NCBI RefSeq assembly: GCF_002608565.1 | Contig: NZ_LIXM01000009.1 | Location: 94,474 to 158,473 of the forward strand | From: Vibrio sp. PID17_43 | GTDB taxonomy: Bacteria > Pseudomonadota > Gammaproteobacteria > Enterobacterales > Vibrionaceae | Direction: 5' to 3' | Length of the DNA stretch: 64,000 nt | Shown: in pieces, positions 37,802-47,732 of the stretch | Position numbering within the stretch: position 1 is the first letter of the stretch | How the letters are laid out: each line of letters opens with the position of its first letter | Program-made: the position numbers and the translations under genes | The notes under the pieces: generated by a model | What the model was told of the DNA's origin: nothing | The model's input: only the letters and a program-made list of their open reading frames with translations | Databases searched by the model: none

Positions 37802-38752
37802 TCATTTATATCGAATCCCTTTTGGTGCACTTTCATCGGCCATGGTCTTATAACGCTTGTGTAGCCACATCCATTGTGCCGGCGCGCGCAGTATCACCTC
37901 TTCCACGTACTTGTTCATGTAAGCAGCGGCTGCCACTTCGTCTTTTTTCGGGTAATTTGCGTCAATGCATTTATCAGCAATGATCTCGTACTTTCCGTCA
38001 TCATTGCGAAAGCCCGATCCAGGGATGATGGCGCACTTAGACGTGTAAGCCAGAATGCTGGTTCCGGTCGTGGTGCACGCATCTTCTACCGCGAAGAAAG
38101 GCACGAAGACCGATTTGTTACGTCCATAGTCGTGGTCTGGTAGGTAAAACAAGCGCTCACCACTGCGAAGGACGCGAATCATCTGCTTCACATCTTTACG
38201 ATCAATCAGCTTATTGCCATCGTGGGTGCGGCCCCAGTATTGAATAAAGTTGTAGGCTGGGTTGTTGTGTGGACGATATGCGCCATAGCCAGCGACACCA
38301 AGCACCGCAAAAGCACGTGCAGTGATTTCTAAATTCAGAGCGTGCACGCAGCAAAGCAGTACCCCTTTGCCTTCCGCCGCTTTTTCACGTACCGCCATAA
38401 GGTCTTTCTCGACCAACAACGTTTTGAAGCGCCATGTTGGCCAGAACCATGTGATGCCGGTTTCAATGAGTGCCATACCAGTGTTTTTGAAGTTTTCTTC
38501 AACGATATGCTGAATCTCTTCTGCGGTTTTGTCAGGGAAAGCCAATTCAAGGTTACGTGTGGCGATATGAACCCGCTTTTTGCCGTAACGCATACCCAAA
38601 TGGCCGAACGTACGGCCGAGTGGTAATAGCAAGCGATAAGGGAGGAGGTTGACCACGATGGCCAAAAGGCCAAACCCGAGCCAAACACCCCAGTTACGAG
38701 GGTGGAGAAGGGAAAGAGAAAACTCGGGTTGCGTGTATTTTTCTTTACTCAT
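37802..38752 (-). CDS. lpxL: Lipid A late acyltransferase LpxL
   Basis: A 316-residue inner-membrane acyltransferase of the LpxL/LpxM/HtrB family. It has one N-terminal hydrophobic helix (about 22-45) and the catalytic HX4E motif at His137/Glu142 ('HALNLE'). 'FKNTGMALIETGITWFWP' and 'RVLRSGERLFYLPDHDYG' are family hallmarks. It adds a secondary acyl chain to Kdo-lipid A precursor. A second member at 55012 has HX4D and fits LpxM. Its start lies 5 bases from the slmA stop, so it follows slmA in one operon. Confidence 0.9.
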   Translation of the reverse strand: MSKEKYTQPEFSLSLLHPRNWGVWLGFGLLAIVVNLLPYRLLLPLGRTFGHLGMRYGKKRVHIATRNLELAFPDKTAEEIQHIVEENFKNTGMALIETGITWFWPTWRFKTLLVEKDLMAVREKAAEGKGVLLCCVHALNLEITARAFAVLGVAGYGAYRPHNNPAYNFIQYWGRTHDGNKLIDRKDVKQMIRVLRSGERLFYLPDHDYGRNKSVFVPFFAVEDACTTTGTSILAYTSKCAIIPGSGFRNDDGKYEIIADKCIDANYPKKDEVAAAAYMNKYVEEVILRAPAQWMWLHKRYKTMADESAPKGIRYK

Positions 38753-38757
38753 AATCT

Positions 38758-39348
38758 CTACTTTATTTGTGCACTGAGAAGTGCCCAGTACTCGTCAAAG
38801 TTCGCAGTTGGCTGATATTTAAAGTCACTGCGGACAAAGCGGTTTAGGCTACCTTCAACTTGTCCAAGAATTTGAGCGGCTAAGATACGTTCTTCAACTG
38901 GGAAAGATTTGCCTTCTCGGATCTTACGTTCACGCAAGATCTGGCGCAATTGAGTTTCAATGCGTTCAAACAGTTGGTTGATACGCTCACGTAGGCGCTC
39001 GTTTTCAAACATTAAAGCATGACCAGACAGGATGCGTGTCAGGCCAGGGTTACGCTCTGAGAATGCCAAAATCAGATGGATCACCATACGGATGCGCTCA
39101 AGGGTATCTTTTTCATCATCCAGAATGCGGTTGATGCGTGTCATGAGCGCTTCTTCAATAAATTCGATTAAGCCTTCAAACATGCGTGCTTTGCTTGGGA
39201 AATGACGATAAAGCGCGGCTTCCGATACGCCGACCTGCTTTGCCAGTTTTGCCGTAGTAATGCGTGAAGCGCCTTCCGTTGATTCAAGCATTTGTGCTAA
39301 TGCTTGCAAGATCTCTTCACGACGATTGGATTTTCTACTGCCGGCCAT
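38758..39348 (-). CDS. slmA: Nucleoid occlusion factor SlmA
   Basis: A 196-residue TetR-family protein. The HTH (about 20-55) reads '[20 protein letters not shown]' followed by '[14 protein letters not shown]'. SlmA bound to chromosomal sites blocks FtsZ ring formation over the nucleoid. It lies directly before lpxL. A ten-base G run in the plus strand (C run in the coding direction) lies 33 bases upstream of the start. Confidence 0.95.
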   Translation of the reverse strand: MAGSRKSNRREEILQALAQMLESTEGASRITTAKLAKQVGVSEAALYRHFPSKARMFEGLIEFIEEALMTRINRILDDEKDTLERIRMVIHLILAFSERNPGLTRILSGHALMFENERLRERINQLFERIETQLRQILRERKIREGKSFPVEERILAAQILGQVEGSLNRFVRSDFKYQPTANFDEYWALLSAQIK

Positions 39349-39380
39349 TAATTACTTCCTTACAAAATACAAAGTTGGGC

Positions 39381-39390
39381 GGGGGGGGGG
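39381..39390. repeat. G10 homopolymer upstream of slmA
   Basis: A run of ten G residues (13 of 14 bases G) in the 163-base gap between the coaBC stop and the slmA start. Such tracts slip readily in replication and could change promoter spacing or be a sequencing trouble spot. Confidence 0.7.
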
Positions 39391-39511
39391 AATTATAAGA
39401 TGCTATTTGGCATCAAACTAGACTACGGAGGGTGGAATGGGAGCTTTAACACCCTCAGTTGTCATGTTTATCGCAATTTTTGGTCAAATTTTGATAAAAA
39501 TGGAACGGCGA

Positions 39512-40723
39512 TTACTTCTGTGCGTGCATGAGGGTGTGCATTTTTTCTAGGATCTTGAAGCTTAATGCTTCTTTTGATTCAAGAGTGAGTGCAAGTTCAC
39601 CTTGTGGCCAAAACAGCGTAATCGCGTTGTCATTACTGTTGAAACCTTGACCGGTAACTGAGACATCATTAGCACAAATCATGTCGAGGTTCTTTTTCAA
39701 AAGCTTACCGCGAGCATAGGTTTCGACGTCATTGGTCTCAGCAGCAAAGCCTACCGTAAACGGGCGCTGCTTTGGCATTGCCGCTACCGCCGCCACAATG
39801 TCAGGGTTTTTCACCATGGTGATGGTCATTTGATCACTGTCATCGGTTTTCTTCAGCTTTTGAGTGGCCACTTCTTCTGGACGATAGTCTGCAACCGCCG
39901 CACAGCTGATGAAAGCATCGTGAGTGGCGGCGTGCGCCATGACCGCGTCGTGCATCTCTTGTGCACTAGACACGTTAATGCGCTCTACGCCTGTTGGCGT
40001 GTTCAAGTTAACAGGGCCGCTAACGAGGGTGACTTTCGCTCCCATTTGCGTTGCCGCATTCGCCAACGCATACCCCATCTTGCCCGAGCTGTGGTTGGTG
40101 ATGTAACGCACCGGATCGAGCGCCTCACGCGTTGGACCTGCCGTGATCAAAATAGATTGACCAGCCAGCACTTTTGGCTGAAAAAACTGCTCACACAAGT
40201 GCACTAGTTGCATCGGTTCTAACATTCGGCCAGGCCCCACGTCACCACACGCTTGTTCACCTGCAGCAGGTCCCCAAATGTGCATACCACGGCGTGTTAA
40301 TGTCGCGATGTTCTCTTGAGTAGCCACATTGCGATACATCTGTTGGTTCATGGCAGGAGACACCGCGACTGGCGAATCGGTTGCCAGTACTAACGTACTG
40401 AGCAAATCGTTGCCCATACCCGCAGATATGCGAGCAATCAAATCGGCTGTTGCTGGAGCAAGAAGAACCAAATCGGCCCATTTCGCTAATTCAATGTGGC
40501 CCATTGACGCTTCTGCCGCTGGATCTAACAAGCTGTCAGAGACCGGGCGCCCAGAAACGGCTTGCATGGTTAAAGGCGTAATGAACTCTTTCGCCGCCTT
40601 TGTCATCACAACTTGAACTTGCGCCCCTCTTTCTATGAGGCGACGGGTTAGCTCCGCACATTTATATGCGGCAATACCGCCACTGATGCCGAGTAGAATT
40701 TTCTTTCCTGCTAGTGTTTGCAT
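39512..40723 (-). CDS. coaBC: Bifunctional CoaBC (phosphopantothenoylcysteine synthetase/decarboxylase)
   Basis: A 403-residue enzyme of coenzyme A synthesis. The N-terminal flavoprotein decarboxylase half (CoaC, about 1-190) begins '[19 protein letters not shown]' and has '[10 protein letters not shown]' and '[10 protein letters not shown]'. The C-terminal synthetase half (CoaB) has '[20 protein letters not shown]', '[13 protein letters not shown]' and 'VGFAAET'. It is divergent from radC, as in other gammaproteobacteria. Confidence 0.96.
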   Translation of the reverse strand: MQTLAGKKILLGISGGIAAYKCAELTRRLIERGAQVQVVMTKAAKEFITPLTMQAVSGRPVSDSLLDPAAEASMGHIELAKWADLVLLAPATADLIARISAGMGNDLLSTLVLATDSPVAVSPAMNQQMYRNVATQENIATLTRRGMHIWGPAAGEQACGDVGPGRMLEPMQLVHLCEQFFQPKVLAGQSILITAGPTREALDPVRYITNHSSGKMGYALANAATQMGAKVTLVSGPVNLNTPTGVERINVSSAQEMHDAVMAHAATHDAFISCAAVADYRPEEVATQKLKKTDDSDQMTITMVKNPDIVAAVAAMPKQRPFTVGFAAETNDVETYARGKLLKKNLDMICANDVSVTGQGFNSNDNAITLFWPQGELALTLESKEALSFKILEKMHTLMHAQK

Positions 40724-41023
40724 GTGAGCTCTCCAATTTTTCTGGCGAGGATTCTAGCACAACTCAAACGCTTATCGCCTGCGCAAATCGGATGGGACAT
40801 GCATCTACATCAAACAAAGTGTGACGAATGCTTACAATTTTTATTTCTCGCAGAGGCAAAAAGATTTGCCTAGCGTTCGGGCTAATTTGATCGAAATTCC
40901 TACCTCTTGATGATCCACACAATTACATAGAAACGCCGTTGGGAGCTAGGAAAGCGACATTGATACTCGACTTTTATTGGGGGTTTTGTGGAATAGGGAT
41001 TCATTTATTGAGTGAGAAGCCTG
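40724..41023. other. Divergent coaBC / radC intergenic region
   Basis: About 300 bases with promoters for both directions expected; I see no gene, repeat or clear operator. Confidence 0.5.
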
Positions 41024-41698
41024 ATGCCCCTTAAAGCCCTACCCAATGACTCTATGCCGAGAGAGAAGTTACTCCAGCGAGGACCACAAGCCCTGACCGA
41101 TGCCGAGCTACTGGCGATATTCTTGCGCACGGGCACACAAGGTATGAACGTCATCGAGCTGGCTGATTTCCTCATTCAAGACTTTGGGACGCTTAGGCAG
41201 TTGTTTTCTGCGTCTGAAAAATCCTTTTGCCAACACAAAGGCTTGGGGCAGGCTAAATATGTGCAATTACAGGCTGTTCTTGAGATGGCGCAGCGCTATC
41301 TTGCTGAAACGTTAAAGCGGGGGGATGCATTAACCAACCCTGAGCAGACCAAATTATATCTCTCTTCTATTTTAAGAGATCGCCAAAGAGAGGCGTTTTA
41401 CATTCTTTTCCTAGATAACCAGCATCGAGTAATAAAAGATGAGATCCTATTTGAAGGTACGCTGGATACGGCGTCAGTTTATCCGAGAGAAGTGGTTAAG
41501 CGCGCTCTACACCATAACGCGGCAGCTTTGATTCTAGCACACAATCATCCATCCGGAGTGGCAGAGCCGAGTCAAGCGGATCGACGAATTACGCGCCGTT
41601 TAATTGATGCATTAGCATTGGTGGATATTCGTGTTTTGGACCATTTTGTCATTGGTGATGGAGAAAGTGTTTCTTTCGCAGAAAGAGGGTGGATATAA
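41024..41698 (+). CDS. radC: RadC-family JAB/JAMM-domain protein
   Basis: A 224-residue protein from the ATG at 41024 ([15 protein letters not shown]); a GTG four codons earlier is possible. The N-terminal part has a UPF0758 helical region ('[20 protein letters not shown]'). The C-terminal JAB domain has the metal motif H-x-H-P-S-G-x5-S-x2-D ('[14 protein letters not shown]'). RadC was once linked to DNA repair, but that role is doubtful. Core gene next to rpmB, not a phage or plasmid paralogue. Confidence 0.92.
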   Translation: MPLKALPNDSMPREKLLQRGPQALTDAELLAIFLRTGTQGMNVIELADFLIQDFGTLRQLFSASEKSFCQHKGLGQAKYVQLQAVLEMAQRYLAETLKRGDALTNPEQTKLYLSSILRDRQREAFYILFLDNQHRVIKDEILFEGTLDTASVYPREVVKRALHHNAAALILAHNHPSGVAEPSQADRRITRRLIDALALVDIRVLDHFVIGDGESVSFAERGWI

Positions 41699-41843
41699 CT
41701 GTGCATTTTTTAGGTTGTTAGTTGCTAAAAATCTGCTATCATCCTCGCCACTAAATTTTTAACTGAATTCAGCTTGAACTGCTAGAAAAACCCGCTGTTT
41801 AAAAAAAGATCACGAAAACCTGTAAAAAGGATCTGTTCGGGTC

Positions 41844-41872
41844 TTGAGCAATGCATATCAAGTTAGTATAAT
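41844..41872 (+). promoter_or_regulatory. rpmBG promoter
   Basis: TTGAGC (41844-41849), a 17-base spacer and a perfect TATAAT (41867-41872). The transcript would have a leader of about 120 bases before rpmB. The 41699-41843 stretch holds no other feature I can name. Confidence 0.75.
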
Positions 41873-42000
41873 GCGCGACCTTTGATAGCCTTGTATGGAT
41901 TTTCCATAGCGGTTCTTAACCTCAAACTTCTTTTCGAGAAATAGAGAGGTTCGGCCACCAAGGTTGATATCGAGCTGAAACGATTTTGGAGAAGACATTC

Positions 42001-42237
42001 ATGTCACGAGTATGCCAAGTAACTGGTAAGCGTCCAGTAACGGGTAACAACCGTTCACACGCACGAAATGCTACTAAGCGTCGTTTTCTGCCGAACCTAC
42101 AAACTCATCGTTTCTGGGTAGAGAGCGAAAAACGTTTTGTTAAACTACGCCTTACTGCAAAAGGTATGCGCATCATCGACAAGAAAGGTATTGATACCGT
42201 TCTTGCAGATATCCGTGCACGTGGCGAAAACGTTTAA
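42001..42237 (+). CDS. rpmB: Ribosomal protein bL28
   Basis: A 78-residue basic protein starting [19 protein letters not shown], the conserved bL28 start, after a GGAGAAG site. It is a large-subunit protein. The pair rpmB-rpmG is 13 bases apart, a universal arrangement in this group. An upstream ATG adds 5 residues not found in the family. Confidence 0.98.
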   Translation: MSRVCQVTGKRPVTGNNRSHARNATKRRFLPNLQTHRFWVESEKRFVKLRLTAKGMRIIDKKGIDTVLADIRARGENV

Positions 42238-42250
42238 GAGGAAATAGGCA

Positions 42251-42421
42251 ATGGCAAAGAAAGGCGTTCGTGAGAAAATCCGTCTAGTATCTTCAGCAGG
42301 TACAGGCCACTTCTACACAACTGATAAGAACAAGCGTAACATGCCAGGCAAATTTGAGATCAAGAAATTTGATCCAGTTGTACGCCAGCACGTTATGTAC
42401 AAAGAAGCTAAAATCAAGTAA
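42251..42421 (+). CDS. rpmG: Ribosomal protein bL33
   Basis: A 56-residue protein starting [20 protein letters not shown] and ending in KEAKIK. It is the standard zinc-free bL33: the four-Cys motif is absent. It follows rpmB with an AGGAAATAGGC ribosome site and ends before a terminator. Confidence 0.97.
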
Positions 42422-42450
42422 TTGGTTTTGTCTCTTTGACGATTTGAAAA

Positions 42451-42476
42451 ACCCAACTCTCGAGTTGGGTTTTTTA
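42451..42476 (+). terminator. Terminator of rpmBG
   Basis: ACCCAACT/AGTTGGGT stem (42451-42458 with 42463-42470) and 4-nt loop CTCG, then T6 with A residues upstream. Confidence 0.9.
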
Positions 42477-42596
42477 TTATCTGAAATTTGTCCCATCACT
42501 TCCTCCCTACCTTCACCACGTTTGCATACGGATGTTCTAGTCAAGATGGATGAGCTTTGATAGTTTGTCTCTAATCACATGAGATTAGGAACCACT

Positions 42597-43073
42597 ATGC
42601 GCATTAGTCCGGCTCGTCGCCGTCGTTGGAACAACATTCTTATCTTGGGCATTATCGCCTTCATGGTGATCTTAAATGCGCCGACTTGGATCAAAACTTA
42701 TCTACTTACTGAGGATGCGGATCCTTATCCTAATCTTCTGCGCTCAGATTACGAAGTGAGTGCGCTGTACTTCAGTGGCTGGGAGATGGAAAAGCAAAAC
42801 GGTCAATGGCAATCGAACATTAAAGCCAATATTCCCGTACAAGAGATCATCACTCGTTGGCAATCTTTGGAAGGGACTGAACTTACCCCTGAGCAATATA
42901 GTCATCTTAAGCCAAGGCTGACCGCACCTGAAAGCATCGAGATTTGGTACCAGGGGTTAGATGAACCGCAGCGTGTCACTTTCTTTCGAATGGATGACTT
43001 TTGGCTGTTTCGTAATTGGCAAGATAAATGGATTGCCATCTCTGTCGATGGTAATTACATCATGCCCAAGTAA
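42597..43073 (+). CDS. Uncharacterised membrane-anchored protein
   Basis: From the ATG at 42597 (after AGGA) the protein has 158 residues: a basic start ([12 protein letters not shown]), one membrane helix (about 13-30) and a C-terminal domain of about 125 residues outside or in the periplasm ('[20 protein letters not shown]', '[19 protein letters not shown]'). I do not recognise a functional family. It lies 20 bases before mutM in the same direction, a conserved neighbourhood in vibrios by my recollection. Confidence 0.7.
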   Translation: MRISPARRRRWNNILILGIIAFMVILNAPTWIKTYLLTEDADPYPNLLRSDYEVSALYFSGWEMEKQNGQWQSNIKANIPVQEIITRWQSLEGTELTPEQYSHLKPRLTAPESIEIWYQGLDEPQRVTFFRMDDFWLFRNWQDKWIAISVDGNYIMPK

Positions 43074-43093
43074 ACGTCTTAGAGGAAAAACCT

Positions 43094-43903
43094 ATGCCAG
43101 AGTTACCAGAAGTTGAAGTCAGCCGTATGGGCATCAGCCCACATCTGGTTGGGCAAACGATCAAGGCCTTTGTGTTCCGTACCCCTAAGTTGCGTTGGGA
43201 GATCCCCCAAGAGTTAAAGCAATTAGAAGGACAGGTTATCCGCCATATTCGCCGTCGAGCTAAGTATTTGCTGATTGAAACTGAGCAAGGCACGGCGATT
43301 GTTCACTTGGGCATGTCGGGATCGCTTCGTGTGTTGGATGCAGACTTCCCAGCAGCAAAGCACGATCATGTGGATCTCAAACTGATGAATGGCAAAATCC
43401 TACGTTACAACGATCCGCGTCGCTTTGGGGCATGGCTTTGGTGCGCGCCAAATGAATCTCACGCAGTGTTAGCGCATATGGGACCAGAGCCTTTAACGGA
43501 AGAGTTCAATGCGGACTACGTCGCGGAGAAAGCCAAAGGTAAGCGCGTTGCGGTTAAGCAGTTCATCATGGACAACAAAATCGTCGTCGGAGTCGGGAAC
43601 ATTTACGCCAATGAGTCTCTGTTCAAATCACGCATTCACCCGACGCGGCCAGCAGGTAAGTTATCAATAAAAGAGTGGCAGTTGCTTGTAGAGAATATTA
43701 AAGCAACGCTAGAGATCGCGATTCAGCAAGGTGGAACCACACTTAAAGATTTTTCTCAAGCGGATGGAAAGCCGGGGTACTTTGCTCAAGAACTTCAAGT
43801 TTATGGTAAAGCAGGCGAACCTTGTCCAGAGTGTGGTACGATTATTGAAGCCCTAAAAATTGGGCAAAGAAATACTTTTCTTTGTCCTTTGTGTCAGCAT
43901 TAA
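43094..43903 (+). CDS. mutM: Formamidopyrimidine-DNA glycosylase (Fpg/MutM)
   Basis: A 269-residue base-excision enzyme for oxidised purines. The catalytic N-terminus is [13 protein letters not shown] (Pro2, Glu3). The H2TH region contains '[19 protein letters not shown]', and the C-terminal zinc finger has Cys pairs 'CPECGTI' and 'CPLCQ'. A GAGGAAA site precedes the ATG. It is followed after 22 bases by a GT25 gene. Confidence 0.97.
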   Translation: MPELPEVEVSRMGISPHLVGQTIKAFVFRTPKLRWEIPQELKQLEGQVIRHIRRRAKYLLIETEQGTAIVHLGMSGSLRVLDADFPAAKHDHVDLKLMNGKILRYNDPRRFGAWLWCAPNESHAVLAHMGPEPLTEEFNADYVAEKAKGKRVAVKQFIMDNKIVVGVGNIYANESLFKSRIHPTRPAGKLSIKEWQLLVENIKATLEIAIQQGGTTLKDFSQADGKPGYFAQELQVYGKAGEPCPECGTIIEALKIGQRNTFLCPLCQH

Positions 43904-43925
43904 CCTTCTTTGAGATATAGCTCTA

Positions 43926-44678
43926 ATGACCAGTTTTCTAGATCACGTATTTGTTATTCATGTTAGTGAAGGCTACGAAGAACGTAGACAACATATTGAT
44001 AAGCACCTTCCTGAGAGAGGGATTGTTCACTTCGAATATATGCTGCGTGGCGATATCAAAGATCTCACGCCAGAAGTGAAAACGAAGTATTTCAAAGGAA
44101 ATGACAACTTACCTGAGCTTTCTTGCGCGTATAAACATATATTGGTTTATGAGGAAATCGTTAAAAGGAATATAGAGGTAGCTCTTGTCCTAGAGGACGA
44201 TGCTTTTCTGGCAAGTGATGCTGTAGATAAGTTAAAACTCGTCGAATGTGAAATGCGTGATGAAGTGAACTTTATTGTCAATATCGAGCATAGTAACCGT
44301 TCTGTTCCTTTGAAAATCAAAGAAAAAGGAAAATTATGCTATTTAGCATCCCATACTAAACGAACGGGTGGCTATATCATACACCTTGATGTTGCTAGAA
44401 AGTTTGTTCAATTCTTTGAGGAAAATAGAACGGGTATGCCTAGCGATGTATTCCAAACCCAGATGCGAGATGTATTAGAATATAATACATTTTGGATGGA
44501 TCCTCCTGTCGTTTATCAAGGAAGTAAGAATGGCACTTTTGATAGCGACCTAAGCTCTAGAAAGCAAAGTGCTTTTACCTCTATCACCTCTTTTTTTAGA
44601 GACTCTTACCAACGCTATGTCGTGACTAATCTGAGCAAAAAGCGCTTAGCCAGCTTTGAAAATGTAAAAAAACACTGA
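43926..44678 (+). CDS. LPS glycosyltransferase, GT25 family
   Basis: A 250-residue GT25 enzyme. The N-terminus 'FLDHVFVIHVSEGYEERRQH' and the nucleotide-sugar motif 'VALVLEDDAFL' near residue 80 are typical; 'TKRTGGYIIHLDVARKF' lies in the acceptor half. GT25 members add galactose or related sugars to LPS core. It lies between mutM and coaD, and base use is more AT-rich than mutM. The GT90 gene after coaD suggests a small LPS pair wrapped around coaD. Confidence 0.85.
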   Translation: MTSFLDHVFVIHVSEGYEERRQHIDKHLPERGIVHFEYMLRGDIKDLTPEVKTKYFKGNDNLPELSCAYKHILVYEEIVKRNIEVALVLEDDAFLASDAVDKLKLVECEMRDEVNFIVNIEHSNRSVPLKIKEKGKLCYLASHTKRTGGYIIHLDVARKFVQFFEENRTGMPSDVFQTQMRDVLEYNTFWMDPPVVYQGSKNGTFDSDLSSRKQSAFTSITSFFRDSYQRYVVTNLSKKRLASFENVKKH

Positions 44679-44687
44679 GTAAAACGA

Positions 44688-45170
44688 ATGAAAGTGATAT
44701 ATCCAGGAACCTTTGACCCAGTGACTAATGGTCACTTAAATTTAATTGAACGTACACATGAATTGTTTGATGAAGTCGTTATCGGTGTGGCCGCGAGCCC
44801 ATCCAAAAATACGATGTTCACATTGGAAGAGCGAGTGACACTGATGGAAGACGTTGTTGCTCACCTCCCGGGGGTAACGGTAAAGGGTTTTTCTGGATTA
44901 TTAGTCGATTTTGCGAGAGAGGAACAAGCTAAAGTCTTGATTCGAGGTTTGAGAACGACCGTTGATTTTGAGTATGAATTTGGTTTAACCAATATGTACA
45001 GGAAGTTACTGCCAGGCCTTGAGAGTGTATTTTTGACACCGGAGGAAGAGTTTGCATTTCTCTCATCAACGATTGTTCGTGAAGTGGCCATTCATGGTGG
45101 TTGTATTGAACAATTTGTGCCAAGAGTCGTGGCCAACGCTATCGAGATAAAAGTGAATGAAAGACAGTAA
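44688..45170 (+). CDS. coaD: Phosphopantetheine adenylyltransferase
   Basis: A 160-residue enzyme making dephospho-CoA. It has the nucleotidyltransferase motif '[18 protein letters not shown]', '[20 protein letters not shown]' and '[15 protein letters not shown]'. It overlaps the next gene by 14 bases. The historical alias kdtB reflects its habit of lying among LPS genes, as here. Confidence 0.97.
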   Translation: MKVIYPGTFDPVTNGHLNLIERTHELFDEVVIGVAASPSKNTMFTLEERVTLMEDVVAHLPGVTVKGFSGLLVDFAREEQAKVLIRGLRTTVDFEYEFGLTNMYRKLLPGLESVFLTPEEEFAFLSSTIVREVAIHGGCIEQFVPRVVANAIEIKVNERQ

Positions 45171-46092
45171 ATTTCCGTATTACTTTTTTAATGCTTTGTC
45201 TATTCTTCTTCCTCGTTTTATTTACAGAGCACAAGCTAAGCAGTTGCTGTCGACACTGACAGAATCTGAAAGGGCGAACTGTCTAGATCGAGTTAATTAC
45301 TACAATAAGTGTGGTGCCCCGTTTCAGGTGGATAGTAACGAGCAAAGTTACGCGACGATCAGTGGGTATAAAAAGACAAAAGGGTGGACTTACTTTTTTG
45401 ATATACGCCAAGTGGTGCGCTACTTTCCCTCTCGCTTCGCTTTTAACTATATTAATGGTGATGTTACCCATATTCCCAATGTGCCAAGTTTTATTAAGAG
45501 TCGGCCAATTGCGGGACAAAACCAAAATTCCGTTGTTTTAAAGCTTAACCAGATCCGTCATTTTAAATTTATTGATGATCCCGTTCGTTATCAAGATAAG
45601 AAAAACATGGTGGCATGGCGTGGCGTTGGTTTTCAACCACACCGTACAAAAGTGATTCATGCTTTTTACGATCATCCGCAATGCAACATTGGTCAGACTC
45701 GTCCTGTTGAGGGGCAGCCTTGGGAAAAAGGCTTTATGAGTATAGAGGAACAGCTTCAGTATAAGTTTTTACTGTGTATTGAAGGCAATGATGTTGCGAC
45801 TAACTTGAAGTGGGCAATGTCTTCAAACTCGTTGGTTATCATGTCTAAACCAAAATACGAAACATGGTTTATGGAGGGGAAACTCCAAGCGGGCGTTCAT
45901 TATGTGGAAGTGAATGATGACTATTCAGATCTACCTGAAAAGATGAATTATTATCTAGAGAACGAAGAAGAGGCACTAGCCATTATTGATAATGCACACC
46001 AATGGGTTGAGCAATTTAAAAATGATAAGCGTGAACGCTTAATTTCACTCATGGTGGCGGATAAGTACTTTACGCTATCAGGCCAGAAATAA
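45157..46092 (+). CDS. GT90 (CAP10/LpsA-like) glycosyltransferase
   Basis: A 311-residue protein of the CAP10/GT90 family. Signatures include '[20 protein letters not shown]' near 155 and '[20 protein letters not shown]' near 210, followed by '[19 protein letters not shown]'. Bacterial members (for example Haemophilus LpsA-like proteins) add a hexose to LPS heptose. The start lies within the end of coaD; a strong bidirectional terminator follows the stop. Confidence 0.85.
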   Translation: MKDSKFPYYFFNALSILLPRFIYRAQAKQLLSTLTESERANCLDRVNYYNKCGAPFQVDSNEQSYATISGYKKTKGWTYFFDIRQVVRYFPSRFAFNYINGDVTHIPNVPSFIKSRPIAGQNQNSVVLKLNQIRHFKFIDDPVRYQDKKNMVAWRGVGFQPHRTKVIHAFYDHPQCNIGQTRPVEGQPWEKGFMSIEEQLQYKFLLCIEGNDVATNLKWAMSSNSLVIMSKPKYETWFMEGKLQAGVHYVEVNDDYSDLPEKMNYYLENEEEALAIIDNAHQWVEQFKNDKRERLISLMVADKYFTLSGQK

Positions 46093-46121
46093 AGAAAAGG
46101 GGCATCAGGGCCCTTTTCTTT
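46091..46121. terminator. Bidirectional terminator, GT90 / GT2 genes
   Basis: AAAGAAAAGGG (46091-46101) pairs with CCCTTTTCTTT (46111-46121). It separates the convergent GT90 gene (plus) and GT2 gene (minus). Confidence 0.85.
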
Positions 46122-46142
46122 ATTCTCATGTTTCGTTGTTGC

Positions 46143-46931
46143 CTAGTCATCGATAAATTGGTTTACACCATTTTCACAACGCTTGAGTTTGTGATTAATG
46201 GTGTTTTCCAAAATCTCATCATTTTGGCCAAGTGACGCACGCGAGTTTTCTACGTGGTAAAGGTGGTAACCGACACCAGCGAACTTCAGGTAAAGGCGAG
46301 ACTTTCCTGAGTTAAGCATGCGGTGAACAAATTCGCTGTCTTCTCGTCCCCAGCCAACAAAGTCTTGGTTGAAGCCATTAACTTCGACAACATCACTTTT
46401 CCAAAACGCCATATTACAGCCTCGGGTTGCTTTATCATTGTTGCGCTCGTAAGAGAACCACTTAGATAATAATGAGTTGGTAATACAGTTTTTACGGTTA
46501 CGGATCCCTTTGCTAAATACAGAAGGAACCAATCCATTTTCCATGATTTCACGGCTGCATGCTTCATCAGTCAGAACTCGCCCACCTTGAACAAACCAAT
46601 TTGGTTTTGCCACGCGCTTATGGGACTCGATAAAGGTTTGAGACAGTACCATGTCGCCATCTATCATGATCAGGTAGTCACCAGATGCTTTAGCAATTGC
46701 ACGGTTACGGCTCATAGAAAGCTGGAAACCATTGTCTTCATGCCAACTATGCAGTAATGGAACAGGAAACCCCTCTCGCATTTGGTCAATCATAGTTTTG
46801 GTGTCTTCGCGAGATCCATCATCGGCTACAATCACTTCGTCAGGTAAAATGGTTTGGCGTTTGACGCTTTCTAACACAGACTTTAGTGCTTCTTTCCAGT
46901 TATAAGTGGTAATAATTAACGTCGTTTTCAT
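46143..46931 (-). CDS. GT2 glycosyltransferase with a GT7-like C-terminal part
   Basis: A 262-residue enzyme. The N-terminal GT-A domain has 'TLIITTYNWKEALKSVLESV' and 'VIVADDGSREDTKTMI', with the DGD metal motif in 'LIMIDGDMVL'. The C-terminal segment 'RGCNMAFWKSDVVEVNGFN' and 'GWGREDSEFVHRML' resembles the glycosyl-transferase 7C region of chondroitin-polymerase-type enzymes. Probably adds a core sugar; which one is unknown. Its start overlaps the stop of the WaaE-like gene by one base. Confidence 0.85.
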   Translation of the reverse strand: MKTTLIITTYNWKEALKSVLESVKRQTILPDEVIVADDGSREDTKTMIDQMREGFPVPLLHSWHEDNGFQLSMSRNRAIAKASGDYLIMIDGDMVLSQTFIESHKRVAKPNWFVQGGRVLTDEACSREIMENGLVPSVFSKGIRNRKNCITNSLLSKWFSYERNNDKATRGCNMAFWKSDVVEVNGFNQDFVGWGREDSEFVHRMLNSGKSRLYLKFAGVGYHLYHVENSRASLGQNDEILENTINHKLKRCENGVNQFIDD

Positions 46932-47716
46932 TATTTTTTTGCCTGTTCACGTAAGTATAAGTCGATGTATTTTACAAAGGTAGAGTGCATGCTTAACCAC
47001 GCCAATATGAAGCCATGTTTACCATCCAAAAAACCGCGTTTAAGGATGTACATTTTTAGAAAGCTTGCTAGCGCATGAATGATTGCAGTGCTTAGCCCTG
47101 ACTTTTTCTTACCTTCTCGCTCGTCGGTCCAAGCTTTTAAGTAGCCCGTCGTCTTGTTGATGTAATGGTGCAGATGTTCATAGGTGTAGTGGTGCAATCT
47201 GCCATCAAGCTTTTTGATTGCAAAGCCTTTATCTTCTACTTTTTCATGCACGAGAGCATCATTGTATTGCGTGTAACGAGTGCGATATAAACGGACAATC
47301 CAATCTGGAGACCAACCGGAATGGTAAATAAACTTACCAAAGGCTGCGCTGAGACGGTTCACTTTATACAAGGTGTTTGGCGTATCTTCTGATACCGCTT
47401 GTAAGATGCTTTCTTTTAGCTCGGGCGTGACCTGCTCATCGGCATCCAACCAAAGCACAAAATCCGATGCCACATAGTTTTGAGCCAGTTGACGTTGTTT
47501 ACCAAATCCCGGCCAGTCTAGGTTGGTATAAAACTTATCGGTGTACTGACGTGCAATTTCTTCGGTGCGGTCAGAGCTGCCCGAGTCTAAAATAACAATC
47601 TCATCGACCCAATCTTTTACGGTATCTAAGCAAGCTTTGAGGTGCTTCTCTTCATTTTTTACAATTAAGGCAACGGCTAAAGTGGGTTTAGACAAGGTGT
47701 TTTCCTTTTTAGGCAA
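46931..47716 (-). CDS. waaE: WaaE/KdtX-like GT2 glycosyltransferase
   Basis: A 261-residue GT2 enzyme: '[20 protein letters not shown]', '[20 protein letters not shown]', and '[20 protein letters not shown]' with the DAD metal motif. '[20 protein letters not shown]' is characteristic of WaaE/KdtX proteins, which attach a beta-1,4-glucose to heptose I in Klebsiella and relatives. It lies 16 bases after the OpsX-like gene. The sugar added here is inferred by family, not shown. Confidence 0.85.
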   Translation of the reverse strand: MPKKENTLSKPTLAVALIVKNEEKHLKACLDTVKDWVDEIVILDSGSSDRTEEIARQYTDKFYTNLDWPGFGKQRQLAQNYVASDFVLWLDADEQVTPELKESILQAVSEDTPNTLYKVNRLSAAFGKFIYHSGWSPDWIVRLYRTRYTQYNDALVHEKVEDKGFAIKKLDGRLHHYTYEHLHHYINKTTGYLKAWTDEREGKKKSGLSTAIIHALASFLKMYILKRGFLDGKHGFILAWLSMHSTFVKYIDLYLREQAKK

Positions 47717-47732
47717 TCTATACAGATAAGGT

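Noticed and set aside
42293..42544. Minus-strand frame over rpmG
   Set aside because: It lies antisense to a real ribosomal-protein gene and its terminator.
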